64,000 nt of DNA from Lentzea terrae (GTDB lineage: Bacteria; Actinomycetota; Actinomycetes; Mycobacteriales; Pseudonocardiaceae). Under the pieces are notes generated by a model, which was given only the letters and a program-made list of their open reading frames with translations, searched no databases and had not been told where the DNA came from. Positions 25,894 to 33,783 of this stretch are shown here, piece by piece (positions within the stretch are counted from its first letter, which is position 1; each line of letters begins with the position of its first letter). The translations under genes were made by a program, and so were the position numbers. The stretch is taken from assembly GCF_003265345.1 (NCBI RefSeq), contig NZ_QFWW01000034.1:166760-230759 (forward strand). The letters run 5' to 3'.

Positions 25894-26037
25894 ATGAATT
25901 CAATTGGCTTCTTAAGTGCCTTCAACCTGCAGCGATAGCTCATGCACAGCCGGTGATTCACGCCAATGGAGCAACAACGAAATGCGCGACTCGACCGATT
26001 CACAGATAGGGGAACTGCAGGGGAGGGGGCCGCCGCC

Positions 26038-27528
26038 GTGGAGTTTCGGCTACTTGGCGCAGTGGAGGCTTGGGAACAAAAACTTCAACTCGATCTGGGG
26101 CCGCGCAAACAACGGTTCGCCTTCGCGGTGCTCGCGTTGCACGCGAACCAGCTCGTGCCGGTGGAGCGGCTGGTCGACCTCACCTGGCCGGCGCAGCCAC
26201 CGCGCACCGCGCAGCACGCGATCCACGTCAGCGTGTCGCGGTTGCGCCGGGCGATCGCCGACGCGAGGTCAGGCCAGAACGACGCGGACATCATCACCCG
26301 CGGCTCCGCCTACATGCTGAAGGTCAACCCGCTGTCCGTGGACGTCCACCGGTTCCGCACGCTGGTCGCCGGCGCCAGGCAGGAGACCGACGACGCGGTC
26401 AAGGTGTCGCTCCTGCGACACGCGCTGTCGATGTGGCACGGCCCGCCGCTCGCGGACGTGACCACGCCGGATGCCGCCGCCGTGCTGTGCCAGGGACTGG
26501 AGGAAGCCCGGCTGGCCGCGCTGGAGGAGTGCCTGGACGCCGAACTGCGCCTAGGCCGGCACACCGCGGTCGTCGACGAGCTGACCGACCTCGTGGCGCA
26601 ACACCCGCACCGGCAACGACTCCAGGCGCTGCTGATGCTGGCGCTGTACCGCTGCGGCCGGGTGACCGACGCACTCGACGCCTACCGAGCGGCCCGCGTC
26701 CGGCTCGCCGACGAGCAGGCGCTCGAACCCGAGGCGCGGCTGAGCGACCTGCACCGCGCGATCCTGCGTGCCGACCCGGCGCTCGAGGCACCTCTCGTGC
26801 GCGCCCTCGCCAGAACCCAGCTGCCGCACGAGATCTGGTCGTTCGTGCGCACCGACCCGCTGTCCGACGATATCGCCGTTGAGGTGCGCGACCTGTCGAA
26901 GTGGTACGGCAGGCGGCAGGCCGTGGCCGGGCTGAGTTTCACCGCGCGCAAGGGTGAGGTGCTCGGGCTGCTCGGACCGAACGGCGCGGGCAAGACCACC
27001 ACCCTCCGCATTCTGTCCACTGTGGTCAGTCCGACCAGCGGGGAGTTCTCCGTCGCCGGCGTACCCGGTACCAGGGAGCACGACCTGCGCAGGCGCATCG
27101 GCGTGCTGCCCGAGAACGCCGGATATCCAGGCCACCAAACGGGTGTGGAGTTCCTGACGTACCACGGGCGGCTCTTCGGCCTGACCCGCGCCGAGGCGCG
27201 CGAGCGTGCCGTCCGCTTGCTCCGTCAGGTCGGGCTCGGTGACCGCGGCGGCGCCCGCATCGCCACCTACAGCCGCGGCATGCGCCAACGCCTTGGCATC
27301 GCACGGGCTTTGGTGAACGATCCGGAGGTCGTGTTGCTCGACGAACCCACGATCGGCCTGGATCCACCCGGTCAGCGGGACGTCCTCACGCTGGTGCGCA
27401 CGGTGGCCGAGGCACGTGGAATCACGGTGGTGCTGTGCACGCACGCGTTGCCCGAGGTTGAACGGATCTGCACCGGTGTGCTGATACTGGAGCGAGGCAG
27501 GCTGGTGTCGAGTCAGGTGTTGACATGA
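26038..27528 (+). CDS. SARP-type (wHTH-BTAD) regulator fused to an ABC ATPase domain
   Basis: This 496-residue protein joins two known modules in one frame. Residues 1-95 are an OmpR-like winged helix as in SARP/AfsR regulators (FRLLGAVEAW, LTWPAQPPRTAQHAIHVSVS). Residues 96-250 are the BTAD helical domain (VDVHRFRTLV, HPHRQRLQALLMLALYRCGR). Residues 279-496 are a complete ABC ATPase: Walker A GPNGAGKT (313-320), signature YSRGMRQ (411), Walker B VVLLDEP (431) and switch His469. There is no permease in the polypeptide. GTG 26038 has GGGAGGGGG 8 nt upstream and gives the usual SARP N terminus; an ATG at 25966 would add 24 residues. Its stop overlaps the response-regulator start as ATGA. It might sense exporter traffic or nucleotide state and act on transcription. 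Confidence 0.9.
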   Translation: MEFRLLGAVEAWEQKLQLDLGPRKQRFAFAVLALHANQLVPVERLVDLTWPAQPPRTAQHAIHVSVSRLRRAIADARSGQNDADIITRGSAYMLKVNPLSVDVHRFRTLVAGARQETDDAVKVSLLRHALSMWHGPPLADVTTPDAAAVLCQGLEEARLAALEECLDAELRLGRHTAVVDELTDLVAQHPHRQRLQALLMLALYRCGRVTDALDAYRAARVRLADEQALEPEARLSDLHRAILRADPALEAPLVRALARTQLPHEIWSFVRTDPLSDDIAVEVRDLSKWYGRRQAVAGLSFTARKGEVLGLLGPNGAGKTTTLRILSTVVSPTSGEFSVAGVPGTREHDLRRRIGVLPENAGYPGHQTGVEFLTYHGRLFGLTRAEARERAVRLLRQVGLGDRGGARIATYSRGMRQRLGIARALVNDPEVVLLDEPTIGLDPPGQRDVLTLVRTVAEARGITVVLCTHALPEVERICTGVLILERGRLVSSQVLT

Positions 27529-28214
27529 CCCCGTTGGGCCGGGTGCTGGTGATCGAGGACGAGACGTCGCTCGCCGACGTGCTCGCGGAAGGCCTGCGCC
27601 AGGACGGCTTCGAGGTCGAGACCGTCGCCGACGGCCTGCTCGGGCTGGACGCCGGGCTCACCCGCCCGTTCGACGCGATCGTGCTCGACCTGATGCTGCC
27701 GAGCCTCTCGGGTCTCGACCTGTGCGCGCAGCTGCGCCGCGCGGGCATCCGGGTGCCGGTGCTCGTGCTGACCGCCCGCAACGGCGAACTGGACCAGCTG
27801 CGCGCGTTGCGCATCGGCGCGGACGACTTCCTCACCAAACCGTTCTCGTACCGGGTGTTGCTGGCCCGGCTGCACGCACTGCTGCGGCGCTCGGGACTGC
27901 GGCGGGCGGACGTGCTGACCGCCGGTGACCTCGCACTGGACCGGGTGGCCCGGCGCTGCCGCCGCGGCGAGACGGCGATCGAGCTGACGCCACGCGAGTT
28001 CGCGTTGCTGGAGCTGCTGATGTCGCGGCCGGGTCAGGTGGTCTCGAAGCGGTTCGCGCTGGACGAGGTGTGGGACTCGGCCATCCCGGCCGGGTCGAAC
28101 GTGCTGGAGGTCTACGTCGCCTATCTGCGGCGCAAGATCGACCTGCCGTTCGGCAGGCACGCCGTCGAGACCGTCCGCGGCTCCGGCTACCGGCTGGCTC
28201 CCGATGGCGGGTAG
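27525..28214 (+). CDS. OmpR/PhoB-family response regulator
   Basis: This 229-residue regulator has a receiver domain with acidic pocket (Glu11, Asp12), phospho-acceptor Asp55 (IVLDLMLP), Thr83 and Lys105, then a winged-helix effector domain (LTPREFALLELLMSRPGQVVS, YVAYLRRKID, ETVRGSGYRL). All catalytic positions are intact. It overlaps the SARP-ABC fusion by 4 nt (ATGA), so the two regulators are made together. Its TAG stop at 28212-28214 shares the G with the first base of a MITE-like element that separates it from the histidine kinase. It is the best candidate to bind the 11-bp-phased TGAG repeats. Confidence 0.96.
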   Translation: MTPLGRVLVIEDETSLADVLAEGLRQDGFEVETVADGLLGLDAGLTRPFDAIVLDLMLPSLSGLDLCAQLRRAGIRVPVLVLTARNGELDQLRALRIGADDFLTKPFSYRVLLARLHALLRRSGLRRADVLTAGDLALDRVARRCRRGETAIELTPREFALLELLMSRPGQVVSKRFALDEVWDSAIPAGSNVLEVYVAYLRRKIDLPFGRHAVETVRGSGYRLAPDGG

Positions 28215-28377
28215 TGCGATGACCACAATCTTCACCGTGTCGTTTGGGCGCTCAGCAGGGCACCTCGCGGCACCACCCCCGCGCCCCCATATGCCCGATG
28301 TGAGGGCGCGGGGGTGGTGCCGCGATGCACCCGCCTGAACGCCGAAACAACGCGCCAAAGGTTGGTGGTCACCGCAC
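28214..28377. mobile_element. MITE-like element, copy A (164 bp)
   Basis: This is one of two related ~160-bp elements. Its ends are imperfect inverted repeats (GTGCGATGACCAC at left, GTGGTCACCGCAC at right). An internal perfect 21-bp stem (28266-28286 with 28304-28324) has a 17-nt loop. It shares with copy B the blocks CGCTCAGCAGGGC-CCTCGCGGCACC and GATGCACCCG-CTGA-CGCCGAA. It carries no transposase. The flanks here are not a clean duplication (GTAG left, CTCG right), so this copy may be older or rearranged. The kinase start codon lies inside it. Confidence 0.75.
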
Positions 28378-29683
28378 TCGCCGGCGATCCGGGGTCCGCG
28401 TCCGGCTGACCGCGCTCGCGGTGCTGGTCGTGGGACTGGGTCTGGTCGCGGGCGGCGCGGTGGCGCTGACGTTGGTCCGCGACCAGCTCATCGGCAACGC
28501 CGAGGCGGAGGCCCGCCGGCAGGCCGGCTCGTTCGCCCCGATGATCTCCAGCGGTCTGCCGGCCACCATGCCGTCGCTGGTCCAGGTCGTCGCGCAGGAC
28601 GGCACCGTGCTCGGCGCGAGCACCGAGCTCGCCCACACCAGGTTGTCGGCGCTGTGGCCGGAAAACGGTGTGGTGACCGGTACTTCGCGGTTGCCCGACG
28701 GCGAGCACCACGCCGTCGCCGGGGTGCCGGCCTCGATGCTCGGCCGGCCCGTCGCGGTGTACGCGGCAGTGTCGCTGGAACACGCCGACGAGGGCGTAGA
28801 AGCGGCCACGACGGCGTTGGCGATCACCTTGCCGCTCCTGCTGATCGCGGCCGGCGGTACCGCGTGGCTCGTGGTGGGCCGCACCTTGCGCCCGGTGGAG
28901 GCGATCAGGGAACGGGTCGCCGAGATCACCGCGAGCCAGCTCGACCGCCGCGTGCCGGAACCGCCGTCCGACGACGAGGTGGGCAGACTCGCCCGCACCA
29001 TGAACGAGATGCTGTCCCGCTTGGAAGAGGTGCACGAACGTCAGCGCCGCTTCGCCGCCGACGCCGCCCACGAACTGCGCAGCCCACTGGCGAGCGTGCG
29101 CACCCGGCTGGAGGTCGGCCTCGCCCACCCGTCCCGCACCGACTGGGTCCGCCTCGCGGCCGACCTGCACCGCGAATCGGTCCGGCTGGGCGACCTGACC
29201 GACGAACTGATCGTGCTGGCACTGGCGGACGGCATCACCGACCCCGTCGAGCAGGTGGACCTGGACGAGGTGGTCCTGGCCGAGATCGACGCGGTCCGCA
29301 CCCGCGGAGCCGTGGAAGTCGAGCTGTCCCCGTTCTCCGCGGCCAGGTTGCGCGGCCGGGCAGGCGAGCTGAGCCGCGTGGTGCGCAACCTCCTGGACAA
29401 CGCCGAGCACCACGCCCGGCACCGGATCACGATCGGCCTGCGGTCCGCGGAAGGGTTCGCCGAACTGATCGTCGCCGACGACGGCCCCGGCGTCCCCCTT
29501 CCGGACCGCACCAAGGTGTTCGACAGGTTCTTCCGCTCCCAACGCGCCCGCGAACGCGACACCGGCGGCGCAGGACTGGGCCTGGCCATCGTGCGCGAGG
29601 TGACCGAACGGCACGGCGGCACGGTGTGGCTGGCCGACTCGGCCGAGGGCGCCTGCTTCCACGTGCGCCTGCCCCTGGCCTGA
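28325..29683 (+). CDS. Sensor histidine kinase
   Basis: This kinase of up to 452 residues has TM1 (about 28-50), an extracytoplasmic loop of about 110 residues, TM2 (about 163-185), a HAMP linker, the dimerisation box FAADAAHELRSPLASVRTRL (His249) and an ATPase domain with N box LLDNAEHHA, G1 VADDGPGVP and GGAGLGLAI. The only good start, ATG 28325, lies inside MITE copy A directly after its hairpin, and the first 17 residues (MHPPERRNNAPKVGGHR) are MITE-encoded. There is no Shine-Dalgarno. It is the natural partner of the regulator ending at 28214. A leaderless, coupled or non-ATG start cannot be excluded. Confidence 0.92.
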   Translation: MHPPERRNNAPKVGGHRTRRRSGVRVRLTALAVLVVGLGLVAGGAVALTLVRDQLIGNAEAEARRQAGSFAPMISSGLPATMPSLVQVVAQDGTVLGASTELAHTRLSALWPENGVVTGTSRLPDGEHHAVAGVPASMLGRPVAVYAAVSLEHADEGVEAATTALAITLPLLLIAAGGTAWLVVGRTLRPVEAIRERVAEITASQLDRRVPEPPSDDEVGRLARTMNEMLSRLEEVHERQRRFAADAAHELRSPLASVRTRLEVGLAHPSRTDWVRLAADLHRESVRLGDLTDELIVLALADGITDPVEQVDLDEVVLAEIDAVRTRGAVEVELSPFSAARLRGRAGELSRVVRNLLDNAEHHARHRITIGLRSAEGFAELIVADDGPGVPLPDRTKVFDRFFRSQRARERDTGGAGLGLAIVREVTERHGGTVWLADSAEGACFHVRLPLA

Positions 29684-29684
29684 T

Positions 29685-29700
29685 CCTCACGATCCTCTAA
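29685..29700 (-). promoter_or_regulatory. TGAG-type motif before the PAP2 gene
   Basis: On the minus strand, TTAGAGGATCGTGAGG matches the pattern TNAGAGGAYYRTGAGR shared by sites at 16718 and 25878. It lies between the kinase stop (29683) and the PAP2 start (29725). The gap also serves as the PAP2 leader. Confidence 0.5.
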
Positions 29701-29724
29701 TGAACCGGCCGCACTGTTGGTGAG

Positions 29725-30444
29725 ATGAGATTCCGCGCGTCCGATGCCAGATTCGGCATCCGATCCGTGCTGACGCTGGCGGCGCTCACGATCGCGGCCG
29801 TCCCGTTCGGCCTGCTCCTCCTGCTGGTGCGAACCAGGTGGACACCTCTGCTGTCCGTCGACCACAGCGCCTGCGACCAGTTGCACCGCTACACCGCCGA
29901 GCACCCCGCCTTCGCCACCGCGATGAAAACGATGAGCACCCTCGGTTCCTCAGCGGTCTACCTGACGGGATTCGCCCTGGTGACAGCCTGGCTGCTGTAC
30001 CGCCGCCGCCCGAGACCGGCCGCGTTCACCGTGGTGACCGTGACCGGCAGCGCCGTGCTCAACGCGGCGGTCAAGCGGGCAGTCCAGCGAGCCCGTCCGG
30101 TGGTGACCGACCCGCTCACCACCGCCACCGGCCTGAGCTTTCCCAGCGGCCACGCCCAATCCTCCGTGGTCACCTACGCCACTCTGCTGCTGATCTTCTG
30201 GCCGGCGATGCGTGCCACCTGGCGCCGAGTCGCCGTGACGGTCGCGGCGGCGATGGTGCTCGGCATCGGCCTGTCTCGAGCCGCCCTGTCGGTGCACTAC
30301 GTGTCCGACGTGCTGGCGGGCTACCTGCTCGGCATGGCCTGGTTCGTCACGATGACCGCGATGTTCGCCGCCTGGCGCCAGGAACGGCGATCTGCTTCTT
30401 CGGCCGTCGGGACGACAGGACTTGAACGACCCGGTGCCGGCTGA
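29725..30444 (+). CDS. PAP2-family membrane phosphatase
   Basis: This 239-residue integral membrane protein has the three phosphatase motifs: KRAVQRARP, PSGH (LSFPSGHAQSS) and SRAALSVHYVSD. Five to six helices are visible, starting at LTLAALTIAAVPFGLLLLLV. Proteins of this type dephosphorylate lipid pyrophosphates such as undecaprenyl pyrophosphate or phosphatidate. It follows the histidine kinase by 41 bp and is probably part of the same response, which fits an envelope-stress theme. ATG 29725 is preceded by GGTGAG, a weak ribosome site. Confidence 0.93.
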   Translation: MRFRASDARFGIRSVLTLAALTIAAVPFGLLLLLVRTRWTPLLSVDHSACDQLHRYTAEHPAFATAMKTMSTLGSSAVYLTGFALVTAWLLYRRRPRPAAFTVVTVTGSAVLNAAVKRAVQRARPVVTDPLTTATGLSFPSGHAQSSVVTYATLLLIFWPAMRATWRRVAVTVAAAMVLGIGLSRAALSVHYVSDVLAGYLLGMAWFVTMTAMFAAWRQERRSASSAVGTTGLERPGAG

Positions 30445-30464
30445 GTCAGCGCTCCACCGCGCCA

Positions 30465-31706
30465 TCAGGCGACACGGAGGAACCGGACGCCGAGGGCCAC
30501 GAGAAGGGCGGCGGCTCCCACCGCGAGCAGGGCCGCGGACAGGCCACCGAAGGCGCCGGCGAGAGCCAGCACGGCGAGCGGGCAGGCGAACTGACCGATG
30601 AACACGGCCGAGGTCCAGACTCCCGTTCCCCTGCCGCGTTGTTCGAAGGTCAGCGAGCCCAACGCCCAGGTGAGCAACGCGGGGAGCATCAGGCCGTTGC
30701 CCAGTCCGGCGATCACGGCGCTGACGGCTGCGACCGGCACGGTGCCGGCGAGTGCGAGGCCGAGGATTCCGAGGCCGCAGAGGACGAACGCGGCCGGGAT
30801 GGTGATCGCCGGACCGAAGCGGGCGACGCGGGCGTACATGGCAGCAGCGATCGCGGTGGCCAGCGCGCCGATGGCGCTGACCGCGCCGATGGTGGCGGTG
30901 GACGTCACGCCGATGCGATCGAGCACATAGGACAGTTCGACGATGAGGACGTAGAACACGAGCCCACCGACGAGGCTGACGCCGACCGGGACCAGCAGGG
31001 TCCGCCACGGCAGTGCGGGCAGCTTCGCTCGCGGCTGAGCAGGCGGCTGCCAGATGTGGCGGGCGGCCAGGAACGCGAGCGGCAGGCTGACGGCGTAGAG
31101 CCAGAACGGGGTGCGCCACCCGTTCGCGCCGAGCAGTCCTCCCACGGCGAAGAACACGGTCGCCGCGACGGTGGTGTAGACGACCTGGAGCCCGAAGTAG
31201 CGCTGTCGCTGGGCGCCGTGGAAGTAGTCGGCGAGCAGGGTGGTGCAGCAGGTCATGATCGCGGCCTCGGTGAGGCCGACCAGCACGCGGCTGGCGAGGA
31301 TGAGCGGCAGGGAATCAAGCCACAGCGGCGCGGTGCCGACGAAGGCGTAGACGACGAGGGCGCCGACCAGCAGCCGCTTCCGTCCGAGGCGGTCGATGAT
31401 GCGGCCGGCCAGGGGCGCGGTGAGGCCGATGACGAGGGCGGGCACCGTCAGCACGATCGGCGTGAGCGTGGCGACGCCGGGAGTGTCGGCGAAGGCGTTC
31501 TGGATGGCGGGGAGAACGGGTGCGAGCAGCACCGCGCCGAGCACCGACAGGCAGCTGGACAGCAGGAGCACCACGGCTTGGGCGGTGCCGGCGGGTTTGC
31601 CGGTGGCCGGGTCCTGGACAGGCGCGGCGACGGGGTGCGCGGAAAGCGTGTGATCCGACACGGGCATCTCCGGGGGTAGGCGCCGGTCCTCGATGACCTG
31701 CGTCAC
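30465..31706 (-). CDS. Major facilitator superfamily transporter
   Basis: This 413-residue MFS protein has about 12 helices after a 40-residue cytoplasmic N terminus. The loop 2-3 motif appears as GRIIDRLGRKRLL, and TM4/5 region ASRVLVGLTEAAIMTCCTTLLADYF is typical of drug/aromatic-compound carriers. It lies 35 nt after the LysR gene on the same strand, so both are probably co-transcribed and divergent from the catabolic genes at 32784-38767. It is therefore a likely importer or exporter of the substrate of that pathway. The start is GTG 31706; a later GTG with GGAG upstream is possible. Confidence 0.92.
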   Translation of the reverse strand: MTQVIEDRRLPPEMPVSDHTLSAHPVAAPVQDPATGKPAGTAQAVVLLLSSCLSVLGAVLLAPVLPAIQNAFADTPGVATLTPIVLTVPALVIGLTAPLAGRIIDRLGRKRLLVGALVVYAFVGTAPLWLDSLPLILASRVLVGLTEAAIMTCCTTLLADYFHGAQRQRYFGLQVVYTTVAATVFFAVGGLLGANGWRTPFWLYAVSLPLAFLAARHIWQPPAQPRAKLPALPWRTLLVPVGVSLVGGLVFYVLIVELSYVLDRIGVTSTATIGAVSAIGALATAIAAAMYARVARFGPAITIPAAFVLCGLGILGLALAGTVPVAAVSAVIAGLGNGLMLPALLTWALGSLTFEQRGRGTGVWTSAVFIGQFACPLAVLALAGAFGGLSAALLAVGAAALLVALGVRFLRVA

Positions 31707-31741
31707 GCCGAAGTGTCAGCAGCCGTGCACGGCCAGGGAAA

Positions 31742-32698
31742 TCACTTCTGCCTAAGTGGACTATCCGTGCCGTCGATGTGGATCTCGTCGCCGGTCATGA
31801 CCGCGGTCGCGCGCACGAAAAGATCGCGCAGGTAACGATGTTCGGGGTCGTCGTCGTGCATCGGGTGCCACCACATGGCCTCCACCAGCGGACTGACCTC
31901 GACCGGGCACGGCAGCACGCGCACGCCGAGGTCGGCAGGGACGCGGTCCGCCAGACGCCGCTGGAGCAGGGCGACCCGGCCGGTGTCGCGGACCAGACCC
32001 GGCACGGTCAGGAACGTCTCGGTGACCACCTGGATGTGCGGCTCGACACCGGACATCCGCATCTGCCGCACAGCGGGCGTGAACGCGGTCGGCCCGTGGT
32101 AGGTGACCACCCACGGCATGGTCGCCAGCTGCTCGACGGTGAGGGCGTCGCCCACCTCGTCGTTGGCGGACGCGACGAGGCACACCCACTCGTCGCGGTA
32201 GAGGTCGCGGTGGGGCAGGTCCTCGACGAACCCGTGCGGGATGATCATGAGATCCGTGCCGACCAGGGTCCTCGCGGCATCGTCGACCAGCGCAGTCGTG
32301 TTGGAGATCATCCGCAGCCTGGTCCGCGGCGCCTCCGCGGCGAGCAGCCCCGCCACCGCCGAACCGAGGGTCGCCACCGCGTAGTCGCTGATCAGGACGG
32401 AGAACTCGCGGGTCGACGACGCCCGGTCGAAGTCCGGTTCGGCGGCGAAGACCCGCTCCGCACCGGACAGCACCACCCGCACGCGTTCCTTGAGCTGGAT
32501 CGCGAGCGGGGTGAGCCGGTACTGGTTGCCCGTCCGCGTCAGCAGGTCGTCGTGGAAGTGCCGGCGCAGACGAGCGAGCTGGGCCGACACCGCCGGCTGA
32601 CTGAGTCCCATCTGCTCGGCGGCACGGGTGACGCTTCGCTGCTGCAGCAGCGCGTCCAGCGCCACCAGCAGGTTCAGATCCAGGCGCGCGAGGTTCAC
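31742..32698 (-). CDS. LysR-family transcriptional regulator
   Basis: This 318-residue regulator has the LysR HTH at residues 4-62 (LDLNLLVALDALLQQRSVTR, then GLSQPAVSAQLARLR) and a substrate-binding-protein-like effector domain. It resembles the NodD/PcpR-like branch that senses aromatic compounds (REFSVLISDYAVATLGSAV). It starts at GTG 32698. A palindrome GTATCA-N7-TGATAC sits 10 nt upstream, in the divergent promoter facing the cyclase gene. It most likely activates the catabolic operon 32784-38767 and regulates the MFS gene behind it. Confidence 0.94.
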   Translation of the reverse strand: MNLARLDLNLLVALDALLQQRSVTRAAEQMGLSQPAVSAQLARLRRHFHDDLLTRTGNQYRLTPLAIQLKERVRVVLSGAERVFAAEPDFDRASSTREFSVLISDYAVATLGSAVAGLLAAEAPRTRLRMISNTTALVDDAARTLVGTDLMIIPHGFVEDLPHRDLYRDEWVCLVASANDEVGDALTVEQLATMPWVVTYHGPTAFTPAVRQMRMSGVEPHIQVVTETFLTVPGLVRDTGRVALLQRRLADRVPADLGVRVLPCPVEVSPLVEAMWWHPMHDDDPEHRYLRDLFVRATAVMTGDEIHIDGTDSPLRQK

Positions 32699-32708
32699 GA
32701 CCACAACG

Positions 32709-32727
32709 GTATCAACGGCAGTGATAC
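32709..32727. promoter_or_regulatory. LysR box between the regulator and the catabolic operon
   Basis: GTATCA (32709-32714) and TGATAC (32722-32727) form a perfect dyad with a 7-nt centre and fit the T-N11-A rule (T32712, A32724). It lies in the 85-bp gap of the divergent promoter. Confidence 0.72.
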
Positions 32728-32783
32728 GCAGCATCAGTGAATTCGGCTTCCCTGATGCGCACGCTGACCGCGATCGTCTGGTC

Positions 32784-33746
32784 ATGGACCGGAACGATCC
32801 CGAGGGCGCGATCGCGGCGGCGGCCAAGCGGTGCTCCAACTGGGGCCGCTGGGGCGCCGACGACGTCCTGGGCACCCTGAACTTCCTCACCGACGCCAAG
32901 CGCAGGGAAGGCGCGGCGCTCGTCCGCAGGGGTGCGAGTTTCTCGTTGGCCCAGCGGTTCGACGCGAACGGCCCGCAACGGGGCTGGCGGCGGCGCACCA
33001 ACCCGGTGCACACCATGCTCGACACCGGCGTGGACGCCGAGCGCGGCACCCAGGGCTTCCCGCACGGCATCGGCGGCGCCGACGACGTGATCTTCATGCC
33101 GTTGCAGGCCTCGACGCAGTGGGACGGCCTCGGCCACATCTTCGACCACGGGCTGGCCTACAACGGCCGCCGTGCCGGTGACGTCGTGACCAGCGAGGGC
33201 GACCGGATCACCGGCATCGAGACCACGGCCGGGCTGATCGCGGGCCGCGGGGTGCTGCTGGACGTCGGGCGAGTGTCCGGTGTGGACGGTGAGCTGCCCG
33301 ACGGCTTCGCCATCACCGCCGAGCACCTGGACGCCACGATCGCCGCACACGGGCCCAGCGCCCGGATCGGCCGGGGTGACCTCGTGCTGGTGCGGACGGG
33401 ACGGCTGGCCAGGGCCAGGCGGGAGGGCTGGGGCGACTACGCGGGCGGCGACTCCCCAGGCCTGTCCTTCACCACGCTGGACTGGTTGCACGGCAACGAG
33501 ATCGCCGGGATCGCGACCGACACGTGGGGCCTCGAGGTGCGGCCCAACGAGTTCGACGGCGCGTTCCAGCCGCTGCACCAGGTGGCGATCCCGCACATCG
33601 GCCTGTTCCTGGGCGAGATGTGGGACCTCGACGCGCTCGCCGAGGACTGTGCCGCGGACGGCGTCCACGAGTTCTGGTTGACCGCCGCCCCGTTGCCCGT
33701 GACTGGCGCGGTCGGCGCCCCGGTCGCCCCCATCGCAGTCAAGTAG
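32784..33746 (+). CDS. Cyclase-family hydrolase (kynurenine formamidase-like fold)
   Basis: This 320-residue protein belongs to the cyclase/PF04199 family. The metal segment reads STQWDGLGHIFDHG in place of the HxGTHxDxPxH form of bacterial kynurenine formamidases, a variant seen in longer cyclase-like proteins. The C-terminal part holds QPLHQVAIPHIGLFLGEMWDLD, also conserved in the subfamily. It may hydrolyse an amide, lactone or enol-lactone intermediate of aromatic degradation. The ATG 32784 is chosen since the upstream extension is out of family. It is the first gene of a six-gene catabolic run under the divergent LysR. Confidence 0.88.
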   Translation: MDRNDPEGAIAAAAKRCSNWGRWGADDVLGTLNFLTDAKRREGAALVRRGASFSLAQRFDANGPQRGWRRRTNPVHTMLDTGVDAERGTQGFPHGIGGADDVIFMPLQASTQWDGLGHIFDHGLAYNGRRAGDVVTSEGDRITGIETTAGLIAGRGVLLDVGRVSGVDGELPDGFAITAEHLDATIAAHGPSARIGRGDLVLVRTGRLARARREGWGDYAGGDSPGLSFTTLDWLHGNEIAGIATDTWGLEVRPNEFDGAFQPLHQVAIPHIGLFLGEMWDLDALAEDCAADGVHEFWLTAAPLPVTGAVGAPVAPIAVK

Positions 33747-33783
33747 TCGAAGTCAAGCAAACCGCACGGACGAAGGAGTCCTC

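Noticed and set aside
28266..28324. The 21-bp stem between response regulator and kinase as an ordinary terminator
   Set aside because: It is internal to a longer element with matching ends and a second copy at 42199-42359, so a mobile-element origin explains more. It may still stop some transcription.
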